A stretch of 39,343 nt of DNA from CAYYMX01 sp964473045 (GTDB taxonomy: Bacteria; Pseudomonadota; Alphaproteobacteria; Methylaequorales; Methylaequoraceae), in NCBI GenBank assembly GCA_964473045.1, contig CAYYMX010000005.1, forward strand, positions 1 to 39,343, given 5' to 3'. The position numbers were made by a program, and so were the translations under genes. Each line of letters begins with the position of its first letter. Within the stretch, counting starts at the first letter, position 1. Positions 31,150 to 39,343 of this stretch are shown here, in pieces. The notes beneath the pieces are model-generated. The model had not been told where the DNA came from. It was given only the letters and a program-made list of their open reading frames with translations, and did not search any database.

Positions 31150-32838
31150 ATGAATAATCAAAAAAACTTATTTTTAGCAGTACTTTTATCAATTATTGTT
31201 TTGGTTGGGTTTGACTTTTTTTTCGTTCCCAAAACAAGTCATTTAGATCAACCAACTACAAAGAATGTAACTGAACTGCATTCCAGTGAAGTGGATGAAC
31301 CATCAGTCACAGGAATTAAAACCACAAAAAAAGATTTGGAGATTGATGAAAAAAGAATAAGTTTTAATATGGACAGAGTAGCTGGCAGTCTTAATTTATT
31401 CGGGTCAACCCTTGATGATTTAATCTTAAAAGATTATTTCGAAAAAGTTAATAAACAGGGTGAAAATATTAAAATTTTGAAAAAAGAAAATTCTGAGACA
31501 CCTTATTTTCTCAGAATTGGGTGGGCATCTCCAGATAAGTCGCTAATAGTCCCAGACAAGAATTCGCTTTGGAATTCAGATAAAAAAAAATACGGGTCAA
31601 ATAATCAAATAATTTTAAAATGGAATAATAAAAAAGGTTTGTTTTTTGTTAGAAAAATTTCATTTGACCAAAACTTTATGATTAGCGTTGAAGACTCGGT
31701 TATAAACAAAAGCAGCAAGTCCGTTGAACTAACAAACTTTTCTTATATTCAAAGAAAAAACTATAGACCTGAAAACAAATTTTTCATTCTTCATGAGGGA
31801 CCGCTTGGAGTTTTTAACGACACATTAAAAGAAATATCCTACGAAGACATTGAAGAAAGTGGTGAAATAGTTGAATTGTCTTCGGATGGATGGATAGGAT
31901 TTACTGACCATTATTGGCAAGTTGCAATTTTCCCTGATAAAAGTCAGCCCTTCAAAGCACGGTTTAAAAAGATAAAAGACTCATCAAATTCAATTCAAAT
32001 AGATTATATACAAGAAAAAATAAACCTCCTTGCTCCAAATAAAACCTTAACCTCAAAATCGTTTATCTTTGCTGGTGCAAAAGAAGTTCCGCTAATCGAC
32101 TCTTATATAGAAAGTCTTGGCGTCAATAAATTCGATCTTTCTGTAGATTTTGGATGGTTCTATTTTCTTACGAAACCACTTTTCTACGCACTTCATTTCT
32201 TATCCTCACTAGTTGGCAACTTCGGAATTGGTATTGTGATTCTTACTATTTGTGTAAGAATTCTTATGTTTCCGCTAGCAAACAAATCATTTAAATCAAT
32301 GAACTCTATGAGAATTCTTACACCTGAGATACAAAAGCTTAAAGAGCGTTTCAAAGACGATCGAACTAAAATGAACCAAGAAATGTTTGCTCTATATAAG
32401 GAAAAAAAAATTAATCCTGCCTCTGGTTGTTTGCCAATTTTAGTTCAAATACCAATTTTCTTTGCTTTGTATAAAGTTTTATTTGTTTCAATAGAAATGA
32501 GGCATGCACCATTTTTTGGCTGGATTAATGATTTATCAGCTCCAGACCCAACGAGTATTTTTAATTTATTTGGTTTAATACCTTGGGATCCTCCACTATT
32601 TTTAAGTATAGGGGTTTGGCCACTCCTAATGGGGCTAACTATGTTTTTACAACAAAAACTTAATCCACCTCCACCCGATCCAATGCAGGCCAAAATATTT
32701 ATGATGCTTCCAATAATTTTTACTTTCCTTCTAGCTACTTTTCCATCAGGAATGGTTGTATATTGGACTGTAAACAATATTTTATCTATTGGACAACAAT
32801 ACATTCTTCTAAAAAAACAAAAAAAATCAGAATCGTAG
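31150..32838 (+). CDS. yidC: Membrane protein insertase YidC
   Basis: This 562-residue protein has an N-terminal membrane anchor (residues 5-26), a large periplasmic beta domain (about 60-320), and the insertase core with five membrane helices (about 335-555). The core carries GNFGIGIVILTICVRILMFPLANKS, split here as GNFGIGIVIL and RILMFPLANKS, and NPASGCLPILVQIPIFFALY. It inserts and folds inner-membrane proteins alone or with SecYEG. It follows rnpA by 54 bases. The yidD gene often found between rnpA and yidC is absent. Confidence 0.97.
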   Translation: MNNQKNLFLAVLLSIIVLVGFDFFFVPKTSHLDQPTTKNVTELHSSEVDEPSVTGIKTTKKDLEIDEKRISFNMDRVAGSLNLFGSTLDDLILKDYFEKVNKQGENIKILKKENSETPYFLRIGWASPDKSLIVPDKNSLWNSDKKKYGSNNQIILKWNNKKGLFFVRKISFDQNFMISVEDSVINKSSKSVELTNFSYIQRKNYRPENKFFILHEGPLGVFNDTLKEISYEDIEESGEIVELSSDGWIGFTDHYWQVAIFPDKSQPFKARFKKIKDSSNSIQIDYIQEKINLLAPNKTLTSKSFIFAGAKEVPLIDSYIESLGVNKFDLSVDFGWFYFLTKPLFYALHFLSSLVGNFGIGIVILTICVRILMFPLANKSFKSMNSMRILTPEIQKLKERFKDDRTKMNQEMFALYKEKKINPASGCLPILVQIPIFFALYKVLFVSIEMRHAPFFGWINDLSAPDPTSIFNLFGLIPWDPPLFLSIGVWPLLMGLTMFLQQKLNPPPPDPMQAKIFMMLPIIFTFLLATFPSGMVVYWTVNNILSIGQQYILLKKQKKSES

Positions 32839-32841
32839 ATT

Positions 32842-33429
32842 ATGATTAACTCTTTAAAAGAGTCATGGAAATTTATAAAAGACGCTTATAAACCACAGGA
32901 CTTTCCAGATGATTCATTGGATGAGTTTGTTTTTTGGGGGAGATCAAATGTTGGAAAATCTTCATTAATTAATGCTTTAACACAGTTGAAGATAGCAAAA
33001 ACCTCAAAAACACCAGGACGAACGAAGTCAATTATTTTTTTTGAATTAAGTAAGAGAATCCGTTTTGTTGATTTTCCTGGATATGGTTACTCAAAAATCT
33101 CAAAGGCAAATGAAGAAAAGTTAGATTCTTTGATAAATCATTATTTAGAAAAAAGAAAAAAATTAAAAAGAATTTTTTTACTTGTAGATTCCAGACATGG
33201 AATAACTAGGATTGACCATGATATTATGACAAATATCAAGAAAACAAGAAACTGTGAAGTCTGCATTATTTTCACTAAAACTGACAAACTAAAAACAAAA
33301 GAAAAAAAAAACTTAGATGAACTTCTTAAAAAAAACCACTTAAATAAAAATTTGTTTAAGACTAGTATAAAAGAAAGTAATGGGATAGTTTTATTAAAAA
33401 AATTTCTATTAAGATCAAAAATAACTTAG
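32842..33429 (+). CDS. engB: Ribosome biogenesis GTPase YihA/EngB
   Basis: This 195-residue GTPase has G1 GRSNVGKSS (33-41), G2 TPGRTKSI, G3 DFPGYGYSK, and G4 TKTDKL. It is needed for late assembly of the large ribosomal subunit. It follows yidC by three bases in the conserved alphaproteobacterial order yidC-engB-argB. Confidence 0.96.
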   Translation: MINSLKESWKFIKDAYKPQDFPDDSLDEFVFWGRSNVGKSSLINALTQLKIAKTSKTPGRTKSIIFFELSKRIRFVDFPGYGYSKISKANEEKLDSLINHYLEKRKKLKRIFLLVDSRHGITRIDHDIMTNIKKTRNCEVCIIFTKTDKLKTKEKKNLDELLKKNHLNKNLFKTSIKESNGIVLLKKFLLRSKIT

Positions 33430-33434
33430 ATTTT

Positions 33435-34331
33435 ATGAAGATTTCAAAAACAAAGAAAAATGAATGGCTTAATCAAGCTCCAATCTTGGTCAAAGCTCTT
33501 CCATTCATGCAAAAATATGCCAACAAGAATATTACAATAAAATTTGGTGGTTCAGCTATGGGTGAAAAGGATTTATCCATTAGTTTTGCAAAAGATATTG
33601 TATTACTAAAACAAGTTGGGATTAATCCTCTAGTTGTTCACGGAGGAGGACCAAGAATAAAGCAAATGCTAGATAAATTGATGGTTAAAAGTTCATTCGT
33701 AGATGGGTTAAGAATAACTAATAAAGAAACAATGAAAATCGTAGAAATGGTTTTGTCCGGATCAATCAACAAAGAAATAGTAATGGAAATTAATAAGGAA
33801 GGTGGAAGAGCAATTGGTCTTTCAGGTAAGGATGCACTATTAGTAGAAACAAAGAAAATTAAAAAAAAAGCCGAGAAATTAGGTTTAAAAAAAGTTTTTG
33901 ATCTTGGATATGTTGGAAAACCTAGTAACATCAATAGTGATTTCCTAAGATGGTGTATAGAATCAGACTTCATCCCAGTTATTTCGCCAATAGGTTTTGG
34001 TGAAAATTTTGAAACCTATAATATAAATGCTGATACCATGGCTGGTTCCGTTTCATCGTCAATCTTATCTGAAAGATTAGTTTTGTTAACTGATGTGAAG
34101 GGTGTAATTGATAAAAAAGGAAATTTGCTTACTCAGATTTCAACAAGTGAAGTAAAAAAGCTGATTAAGAATGGTACTATCTCTGATGGTATGATTCCAA
34201 AAGTTGAAACTTGTGTTGAAGCTGTAAAGAATGGTGTAAAAGCAGCAGTTATACTTGATGGAAAATTACCTCATGCAATCTTACTCGAAATGTTTACTGA
34301 ACATGGAGTGGGAACCCTCATAACCAATTAA
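33435..34331 (+). CDS. argB: Acetylglutamate kinase ArgB
   Basis: This 298-residue amino acid kinase phosphorylates N-acetylglutamate, the second step of arginine synthesis. It has IKFGGSAMG (35-43), VVHGGGPRIKQML (67-79), DGLRIT, GYVGKP, NINADTMAG and SDGMIPKVETC. The N-terminal helix (residues 1-30) is of the kind linked to hexamer formation and arginine feedback in ArgB proteins. argD and argF lie ~14 kb away in this window. Its stop overlaps the start of the next gene (TAATG). Confidence 0.96.
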   Translation: MKISKTKKNEWLNQAPILVKALPFMQKYANKNITIKFGGSAMGEKDLSISFAKDIVLLKQVGINPLVVHGGGPRIKQMLDKLMVKSSFVDGLRITNKETMKIVEMVLSGSINKEIVMEINKEGGRAIGLSGKDALLVETKKIKKKAEKLGLKKVFDLGYVGKPSNINSDFLRWCIESDFIPVISPIGFGENFETYNINADTMAGSVSSSILSERLVLLTDVKGVIDKKGNLLTQISTSEVKKLIKNGTISDGMIPKVETCVEAVKNGVKAAVILDGKLPHAILLEMFTEHGVGTLITN

Positions 34332-34992
34332 TGCTCAAAAACGATCTTGCTAAAAAAAATGTTTGGATATTTGATTTAGACAATACTGTATATTCTCCAG
34401 ATACCAGAATCTTTGATCAAATTGATAATAGAATGAAGCTGTACATTTCACAAAAACTGAAATTAACAGAAAATAGAGCTTTCAGATTACAAAAGTTTTT
34501 TTACAAAGAATACGGAACAACACTCTATGGGTTAATGAAACACTATAAATTTGAGCCACAAAATTTTTTAGATTTTGTTCACGATATTAAATTCAATACT
34601 CTTACAAAATCAGAAGAATTGATTGAAAAAATTAAAATCTTACCAGGAAAAAGAATTATTTATACAAATGGTGATGAAAAATATGCTTCAAAAATATTAA
34701 AAAATCTAGGAATACTTGATCTTTTTTACGACATTTATGATATTAAAAAAGCTAATATCTTCCCAAGCCAATGCTTACACCTTTAAAAAGTTTTTTAAAA
34801 CACTATGACATTGAAGCACAGAATTGTGCTTATTTTGAAGATTTGGAAAAAAATCTAAAACCAGCACATAAAATAGGAATAACAACATTTCACATAACAG
34901 ATAAAGAAATAAAAAAAACTACACCTTTTATTGATTTCAGATTTAAAACTATAATAAATGCTTTAGATATGATAAAAAATTCTATTATTTAG
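34331..34992 (+). pseudogene. Pyrimidine 5'-nucleotidase (HAD-IA family), split by a one-base frameshift
   Basis: Two pieces of one gene lie here. The first frame (34331-34786) has HAD motif I WIFDLDNTVYSP and motif II IIYTNGDEKYA, then runs to ANIFPSQCLHL and a stop. The second frame continues from about 34764 with KPMLTPLKSFLKHYD and motif IV NCAYFEDLEKNL to a normal end. One more A in CCCAAG (34762-34767) would restore FPKPMLTPLKSF with the conserved motif III lysine and give ~221 residues, the family size. The position between argB and dapD is the usual one. This could be a sequencing or assembly error beside an A-run rather than true loss, since both halves remain well conserved. Confidence 0.88.
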
Positions 34993-35000
34993 AAATAAAA

Positions 35001-35852
35001 ATGGCAAAAAATAGTAAGAATGATATCGAAGATTTATGGTTAAAAAAAAATGAACTTAAACCTTCAGACAATTTTTTAAAGAAAACTATTTCTTCTGTTT
35101 TAGAATCTTTAGATAAAGGAGAAATTAGAGTATGTCAAAAAAATGAGGGAGAATGGAAAACAAACGAATGGATAAAAAAAGCTATACTGTTATCATTTAG
35201 GGTCAATAACAATTCAATGTTTTCTAGTGGAATGTCTAATTTACGAGGAGGGCAATATAGTTGGTTTGACAAAGTAGATCTCAAAACTTCTGGATGGAAT
35301 GAAGACGAATGGACAAAAAGAAATTTTCGTTCTGTTCCTGGTTCTATTGTTCGATATTCATCATTCGTTGCAAAAAATGTTGTTCTGATGCCGTGTTTTG
35401 TAAACTTAGGAGCATATATTGACTCGGGGACAATGATTGACACATGGGCAACTGTTGGTTCCTGTGCTCAAATTGGAAAAAATGTTCATATTTCTGGTGG
35501 TGCTGGAATTGGTGGGGTCTTGGAGCCCATCCAGGCCAATCCGGTCATAATTGAAGATGATTGTTTTATCGGAGCAAGATCAGAAATAGCTGAAGGAGTA
35601 ATTGTTAAAAAAGGGAGCGTCATATCTATGGGAGTTTTTATTGGAGCATCTACAAAAATTGTTGATAGAGAAACTGGAGAGATACATTTTGGAAAAGTTC
35701 CTCCTTATTCTGTTGTTGTCCCCGGAACACTTCCAGGAAAAAAGTTGCAAAATGGTGACTTGGGTCCAAATCTATATTGTGCTGTAATTGTAAAAAAAGT
35801 TGATGAAAAAACTAGGTCAAAAACATCTATTAATGACTTGTTGAGGTCATAA
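35001..35852 (+). CDS. dapD: Tetrahydrodipicolinate N-succinyltransferase DapD
   Basis: This 283-residue left-handed beta-helix acyltransferase adds succinyl from succinyl-CoA in lysine/meso-diaminopimelate synthesis. The N-terminal helical domain (about 1-95) is followed by hexapeptide repeats. FVAKNVVLMPCFVNLGAYIDSG, then MIDTWATVGSCAQIGKNVHISGGAGIGGVLEP, are family stretches (each only partly quoted here). The length is normal. dapE overlaps its stop, so the succinylase branch enzymes are made together. Confidence 0.95.
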   Translation: MAKNSKNDIEDLWLKKNELKPSDNFLKKTISSVLESLDKGEIRVCQKNEGEWKTNEWIKKAILLSFRVNNNSMFSSGMSNLRGGQYSWFDKVDLKTSGWNEDEWTKRNFRSVPGSIVRYSSFVAKNVVLMPCFVNLGAYIDSGTMIDTWATVGSCAQIGKNVHISGGAGIGGVLEPIQANPVIIEDDCFIGARSEIAEGVIVKKGSVISMGVFIGASTKIVDRETGEIHFGKVPPYSVVVPGTLPGKKLQNGDLGPNLYCAVIVKKVDEKTRSKTSINDLLRS

Positions 35853-36994
35853 TGGATCCAATTGATTTATCTTCTAAACTAATATCTTTTAAAAGTATCT
35901 CTCCCAAAAGTGATGGTTCGATAGAATTTATTCAAAAAATACTTCAAGCGAAAAAGTTTAAATGTAACTCTTTAGAGTTTGGAAGACCTAAAGTTAAGAA
36001 TTTATATGCTGAATATACTGGAGGTAAAGGACCAACAGTGTGTTTTGCTGGTCATACCGACGTGGTTCCACCAGGTGATATTAAAGAATGGGAAAGCAAC
36101 CCCTTCAAATCCACTATAAAGAATGGAAATCTTTATGGTCGAGGAGCAAGCGATATGAAAACTGGAATTGCATCTTTTCTCTCAGCAACTATTTTTTTTC
36201 TTGAAAAAAAACAAGGAAGATTTAATGGCTGTTTATCATTTCTTATTACATCTGATGAAGAAGGTAATGCTAATTACGGAACAAAAAGTGTGGTAGAATG
36301 GCTAGAAAAAAAGAAAAAAAAAATTGATTTCTGTCTTGTTGGAGAACCCACAAATCCATCATTGCTTGGAGAAATGGTTAAGATTGGAAGAAGAGGAAGT
36401 TTGAATGGTGTAATAGATATTAAAGGAAAACAAGGGCATGTAGCTTATCCAGAAAAAGCAACTAATCCAATAGATTGCTTATTAAAAATCTGTGATGTAA
36501 TACAACAACCTTTAGACGAAGGATCAAAAATTTTTCAACCCTCAAAATTAGTAATAACGTCTATTGATGTTAATAACAAGGTAACAAATATAATTCCTGG
36601 AAATGCAAAAATTAGATTTAATGTAAGATTTAATAATAACTTCACTTCAAAAAAAATTATTGAAATTTTAGAACAAAGAATAGCTAAAGTTGACAATAAT
36701 ATAAAAATTTCTTTCAAAGTTTCTGGAGAATCTTTTTTTAATTTTTCTGAAAAGCTTACCGATGCCATTAGTAAATCAATAAAAAAAATCACAAAAAAAA
36801 CACCTATACTTAGTACTAGTGGTGGAACCTCTGATGCAAGGTTTATTGCAAAACTATGTCCTGTTATTGAATTTGGAATCGTAGGCAAAACAATGCACCA
36901 AACCAATGAAAATGTCTCTATTAAAGATATAGCTTCTTTATCAAAAATTTACTTTGAATTTTTAGAAAATATTTTTAGCGAAAAGTTTTACTAA
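35852..36994 (+). CDS. dapE: Succinyl-diaminopimelate desuccinylase DapE
   Basis: This 380-residue M20 metallopeptidase-family enzyme removes succinate to yield LL-diaminopimelate. Zinc ligands are H68 (AGHTDVVPPGD), D101 (GRGASDMKTG) and E137, beside the catalytic base E136 in TSDEEGNA. A lid/dimer domain (about 180-295) and TSGGTSDARFI with NENVSIKDI follow. The start overlaps the dapD stop (TAATG). Its last four bases overlap the truA end on the other strand. Confidence 0.96.
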   Translation: MDPIDLSSKLISFKSISPKSDGSIEFIQKILQAKKFKCNSLEFGRPKVKNLYAEYTGGKGPTVCFAGHTDVVPPGDIKEWESNPFKSTIKNGNLYGRGASDMKTGIASFLSATIFFLEKKQGRFNGCLSFLITSDEEGNANYGTKSVVEWLEKKKKKIDFCLVGEPTNPSLLGEMVKIGRRGSLNGVIDIKGKQGHVAYPEKATNPIDCLLKICDVIQQPLDEGSKIFQPSKLVITSIDVNNKVTNIIPGNAKIRFNVRFNNNFTSKKIIEILEQRIAKVDNNIKISFKVSGESFFNFSEKLTDAISKSIKKITKKTPILSTSGGTSDARFIAKLCPVIEFGIVGKTMHQTNENVSIKDIASLSKIYFEFLENIFSEKFY

Positions 36995-37737
36995 TAAGAA
37001 ATTTTTTCTAAATATAAACCATGTGGAGGTGCTGTTGGACCCGCTTTTTTTCTATCTTGCGATTTTAGTATCTCCTTTATTCTTTTTTCATCCCACTTTC
37101 CCTTACCAACATTTATCAATGTGCCAACAATTATTCTTACCTGATTATGCATAAATGACCTGCCATGCACTTTTAAGTCTACAAAATCACGCTGTTTTTT
37201 AATAATAATTTTCTCTATGGATCTTATTGTTTCTTGTGCCTGACAATTAGCAGATCTAAAGGCTGAAAAATCATGTTTGCCCTCTAAGAATTTTGCTGAC
37301 TTTTTCATTTTATCTGTATTAAGCTTAACTGGAATAAACCACAACTTATTTTTTAATAGATATGAGTCAGTTTTTCGATTTAAAATTTTATACAGATAAG
37401 TTTTTTTTTTTACAGAGAATCTTGCATGAAACGATTTTTCAACTTCGCTAGACTCAAGAATAGTTATTTTGTTATTATTTTTTTTAAGAAAACTATTTAT
37501 AGCTAGATTTAATTTACTAATTTTAATTTTGGTACTACTAATATCAAAATGAGCTACCTGCCCTAAAGCATGAACTCCAGCATCAGTTCTGCCTGAAACA
37601 TATAAGGTAATTCCTTCACTAAAAATTTTTTCTAAACAGTTTTCTATTTCTTCTTGAATAGATTTTCCGTTTTTTTGTTTTTGCCAACCAACATAATCGC
37701 TTCCATCATATTCAATTAATAATTTAATTCTTCTCAT
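36991..37737 (-). CDS. truA: tRNA pseudouridine synthase TruA
   Basis: This 248-residue enzyme makes pseudouridine at positions 38-40 of tRNA anticodon arms. It has YDGSDYVGWQKQ (10-21), GRTDAGVHALGQVAHF with catalytic D52, FHARFSVKKKTYLY, and the C-terminal SFMHNQVRIIVGTL. Its start overlaps the fmt stop (TAATG). It is the third gene of the leftward def-fmt-truA operon. Confidence 0.96.
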   Translation of the reverse strand: MRRIKLLIEYDGSDYVGWQKQKNGKSIQEEIENCLEKIFSEGITLYVSGRTDAGVHALGQVAHFDISSTKIKISKLNLAINSFLKKNNNKITILESSEVEKSFHARFSVKKKTYLYKILNRKTDSYLLKNKLWFIPVKLNTDKMKKSAKFLEGKHDFSAFRSANCQAQETIRSIEKIIIKKQRDFVDLKVHGRSFMHNQVRIIVGTLINVGKGKWDEKRIKEILKSQDRKKAGPTAPPHGLYLEKISY

Positions 37738-38690
37738 TATTTAAAAATTAAATTCCGAATTTTATTACCATTCAAAAATTCATTCACTGTCATTTTTTTT
37801 TTCCCTTGTTTTTGTAATTCAATTATTTTTAAATATTTTTCCCCACACTTTACTGTAAGTGACTTAGAAACTTTTCCAACAACGAAATTATTCTTTTCAA
37901 GTTCCGCACAACTATCCAGCACCACTGCTTTTAAAATTTTAATTCTTATATTCGTACCATCAATCAGAGTCCAAGCTCCGGGGAAAGGATTAAAAGCTCT
38001 AATCTTAAGGTTGATTTTTTCAGCATCATTATTCCACACAATTTTAGTTTCATCCTTTTCAATTTTTTTAGCATATGAAATTCCCTGTATATCTTGGGAT
38101 TTAAATTTAAAATCATTAGTTACTATTTTTTTCATTGACTTTGAAAGAAGTGCTTTGCCAAGATTAATTATCTTCTCATAAATTGTTCCTGACGTATCTT
38201 TTCCAAAAATTTTCAACTTTTTATCAAGAATTACTGGCCCAGCATCAAGCTCTTTTACTACTTTCATTACTGAGACTCCGGTTAATTTATCACCAGCCAA
38301 AATTGCTCTTTGAATTGGGGCAGCACCTCTCCATCTAGGAAGTAAAGATGCATGAACATTAATAGCTAAGTATTTTGGCAGATTTAGAATTGATTCTTCA
38401 ATAATATTTCCATATGCAACAACTATAATGAAGTCTACATTAAATTTTTTAATTTCATTAAGAAAGTCTTTTTCTCCAGTCTTTGTCGGAGTGAAAATTG
38501 GAATTTTCTTTTTTTTAGACCATTCATGCACAGGTGATAATAATAATTTTTTCCCTCTTCCCGAATTAGCTGGCGGTTGAGAGACTACGTAAGAAATTTT
38601 TAATTTTTTCTGGTGAAGAAACTTAAGAAACTGTAATGAAAAATCTGGTGTACCAAAAAAACCTAAACTTAATCCTTCTAAACTACCCAT
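37737..38690 (-). CDS. fmt: Methionyl-tRNA formyltransferase Fmt
   Basis: This 317-residue enzyme formylates initiator Met-tRNA using 10-formyl-THF. GFFGTPDFSLQFL (10-22) opens the fold. The catalytic N111, H113 and D149 appear in INVHASLLPRWRGAAPIQ and KELDAGPVI. A C-terminal OB-like tRNA-binding domain (about 205-317) follows. It overlaps def by eight bases and truA by one. Here formylation and deformylation enzymes are made from one transcript. Confidence 0.96.
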   Translation of the reverse strand: MGSLEGLSLGFFGTPDFSLQFLKFLHQKKLKISYVVSQPPANSGRGKKLLLSPVHEWSKKKKIPIFTPTKTGEKDFLNEIKKFNVDFIIVVAYGNIIEESILNLPKYLAINVHASLLPRWRGAAPIQRAILAGDKLTGVSVMKVVKELDAGPVILDKKLKIFGKDTSGTIYEKIINLGKALLSKSMKKIVTNDFKFKSQDIQGISYAKKIEKDETKIVWNNDAEKINLKIRAFNPFPGAWTLIDGTNIRIKILKAVVLDSCAELEKNNFVVGKVSKSLTVKCGEKYLKIIELQKQGKKKMTVNEFLNGNKIRNLIFK

Positions 38691-39204
38691 TACTCTTCAT
38701 TTTTTTTTTTGAACGCTTTAATTTTTGTATTGCCATTTTTCTTTTTAAAGAAGAAAGATGATCAATAAATAAAATCCCGTTTAAATGATCAATTTCATGT
38801 TGAATGCAAATTGACAATAAGCCATCCAATCTTTTTTTTGTTTTTTTGCCTTTGACATCAGACCACTCAACATCAACTTCTTTTGATCTTTCTACCTCGG
38901 CATAAAACTCTGGAACAGATAAGCAACCTTCTTCATTGATAAACTTTTCTTTAGAAAAGTTTAATATCTTTGGATTTATAAAAGTTAATGGCAAAGATTT
39001 TTCTTCCTCTTTCAAATCAATTACTATTATTCTTCTCAATATACCAACTTGTGGTGCAGCCAATCCGATTCCATTACCTGATGCATTAAGTGTTTCAAAC
39101 ATATCATTGACAGTGGATTCAAGTTTTTTATCAAAAGAATCTACTTCAACTGATGTATGTTTTAGCCTTGGATCAGGTACTGTTAGAATTTCTAGTAATG
39201 CCAC
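38683..39204 (-). CDS. def: Peptide deformylase Def
   Basis: This 173-residue metalloenzyme removes the formyl group from new proteins. Motif 1 is GIGLAAPQ (45-52), motif 2 is EGCLS with metal ligand C94, and motif 3 is HEIDH with H136, H140 and catalytic E137. It has a lysine-rich C-terminal end (KLKRSKKKMKSNG). It is the first gene of def-fmt-truA. The upstream GTGGAAAG (near 39212-39205) probably provides the ribosome site. Confidence 0.96.
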   Translation of the reverse strand: MALLEILTVPDPRLKHTSVEVDSFDKKLESTVNDMFETLNASGNGIGLAAPQVGILRRIIVIDLKEEEKSLPLTFINPKILNFSKEKFINEEGCLSVPEFYAEVERSKEVDVEWSDVKGKKTKKRLDGLLSICIQHEIDHLNGILFIDHLSSLKRKMAIQKLKRSKKKMKSNG

Positions 39205-39285
39205 TTTCCACCTACTTTATTCTTAACTATTAAATAGTACTTATAAAACACTGATCTAACAATATTCATTTTTTTTTGATTTTTT

Positions 39286-39343
39286 TCAATTTTTTTTAAG
39301 AGAACCAAAAAAATTATTCCATTTTGCACCTAGAACCAAAAGC
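39286..39343 (-). other. Possible C-terminal tail of a gene beyond the right edge
   Basis: On the minus strand a frame open to the window edge ends at a TGA at 39286-39288 after LLVLGAKWNNFFGSLKKN. It could be the last 18 residues of an upstream gene in the same direction as def. It is too short to identify and may be chance, since the rest of 39205-39343 is AT-rich non-coding sequence. Confidence 0.22.

Noticed and set aside
32445..32804. 119-codon open frame on the minus strand within yidC
   Set aside because: It is antisense to the most conserved insertase helices of YidC. Low-complexity translation, no homology pattern.
36535..36906. 123-codon minus-strand frame inside dapE
   Set aside because: Shadow of a strongly conserved M20 domain. 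The hydrophobic translation is what AT-rich antisense usually gives.

Overview
The window is A+T-rich (roughly 30-33% G+C by eye), densely packed and full of 1-8 nt gene overlaps, as in the streamlined genomes of open-ocean bacteria. The gene order rpmH-rnpA-yidC-yihA-argB-(pyrimidine 5'-nucleotidase)-dapD-dapE, followed by truA-fmt-def on the other strand, is an alphaproteobacterial arrangement, and metZ-apaG beside argF-argD fits the same class. A marine, low-GC, methanol-oxidising alphaproteobacterium is the best guess. HIMB59/AEGEAN-169-like lineages would fit, but that is inference from composition and content, not a placement.

Region 1 (1-15111) is a compact C1/PQQ island. At the left edge is a cut amino-acid-kinase-family gene (MfnE-like) coupled to a FolB-like aldolase, suggesting C1-carrier cofactor synthesis. 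Two secreted proteins of unknown function follow, then a SoxYZ-like fused carrier. A 486-base gap precedes xoxF, a lanthanide-type PQQ methanol dehydrogenase with a strong terminator after it. Next come xoxG (cytochrome c) and xoxJ, then the leftward operon pqqABCDE with an attenuator between pqqA and pqqB. Further right, also leftward, is a six-gene set built around a PedA1A2BC-like ABC system: binding protein, YVTN propeller, ATPase, permease, a cupredoxin-like protein and a two-cysteine secreted protein. Together these genes make PQQ, place a Ln-PQQ dehydrogenase in the periplasm, take its electrons away through XoxG, and supply accessory or transport functions.

Region 2 (15163-25860) is housekeeping: metZ, apaG, trkH, argF, argD, an ABC-2 permease without a visible ATPase, recX, an MscS channel, nrdB and nrdA behind an NrdR-type box, and tRNA-Arg(ACG). 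Region 3 (26009-30570) holds a lipoprotein with a degenerate OmpA-like end, panC/panB and a gamma-glutamyltransferase. Region 4 (30630-39204) is the rpmH-to-dapE operon followed by leftward def-fmt-truA. Here rnpA overlaps rpmH extensively and the HAD nucleotidase is split by a one-base frameshift.

The most interesting signal is the xoxF leader (about 3118-3257). It contains a nested hairpin whose 3' arm is also a 6-base complement of the xoxF Shine-Dalgarno sequence, and whose inner stem competes with an upstream segment. That is the architecture expected of a translational riboswitch or other cis-acting RNA switch on a lanthanide/PQQ enzyme. I saw no CRISPR array, insertion sequence, integrase or prophage.
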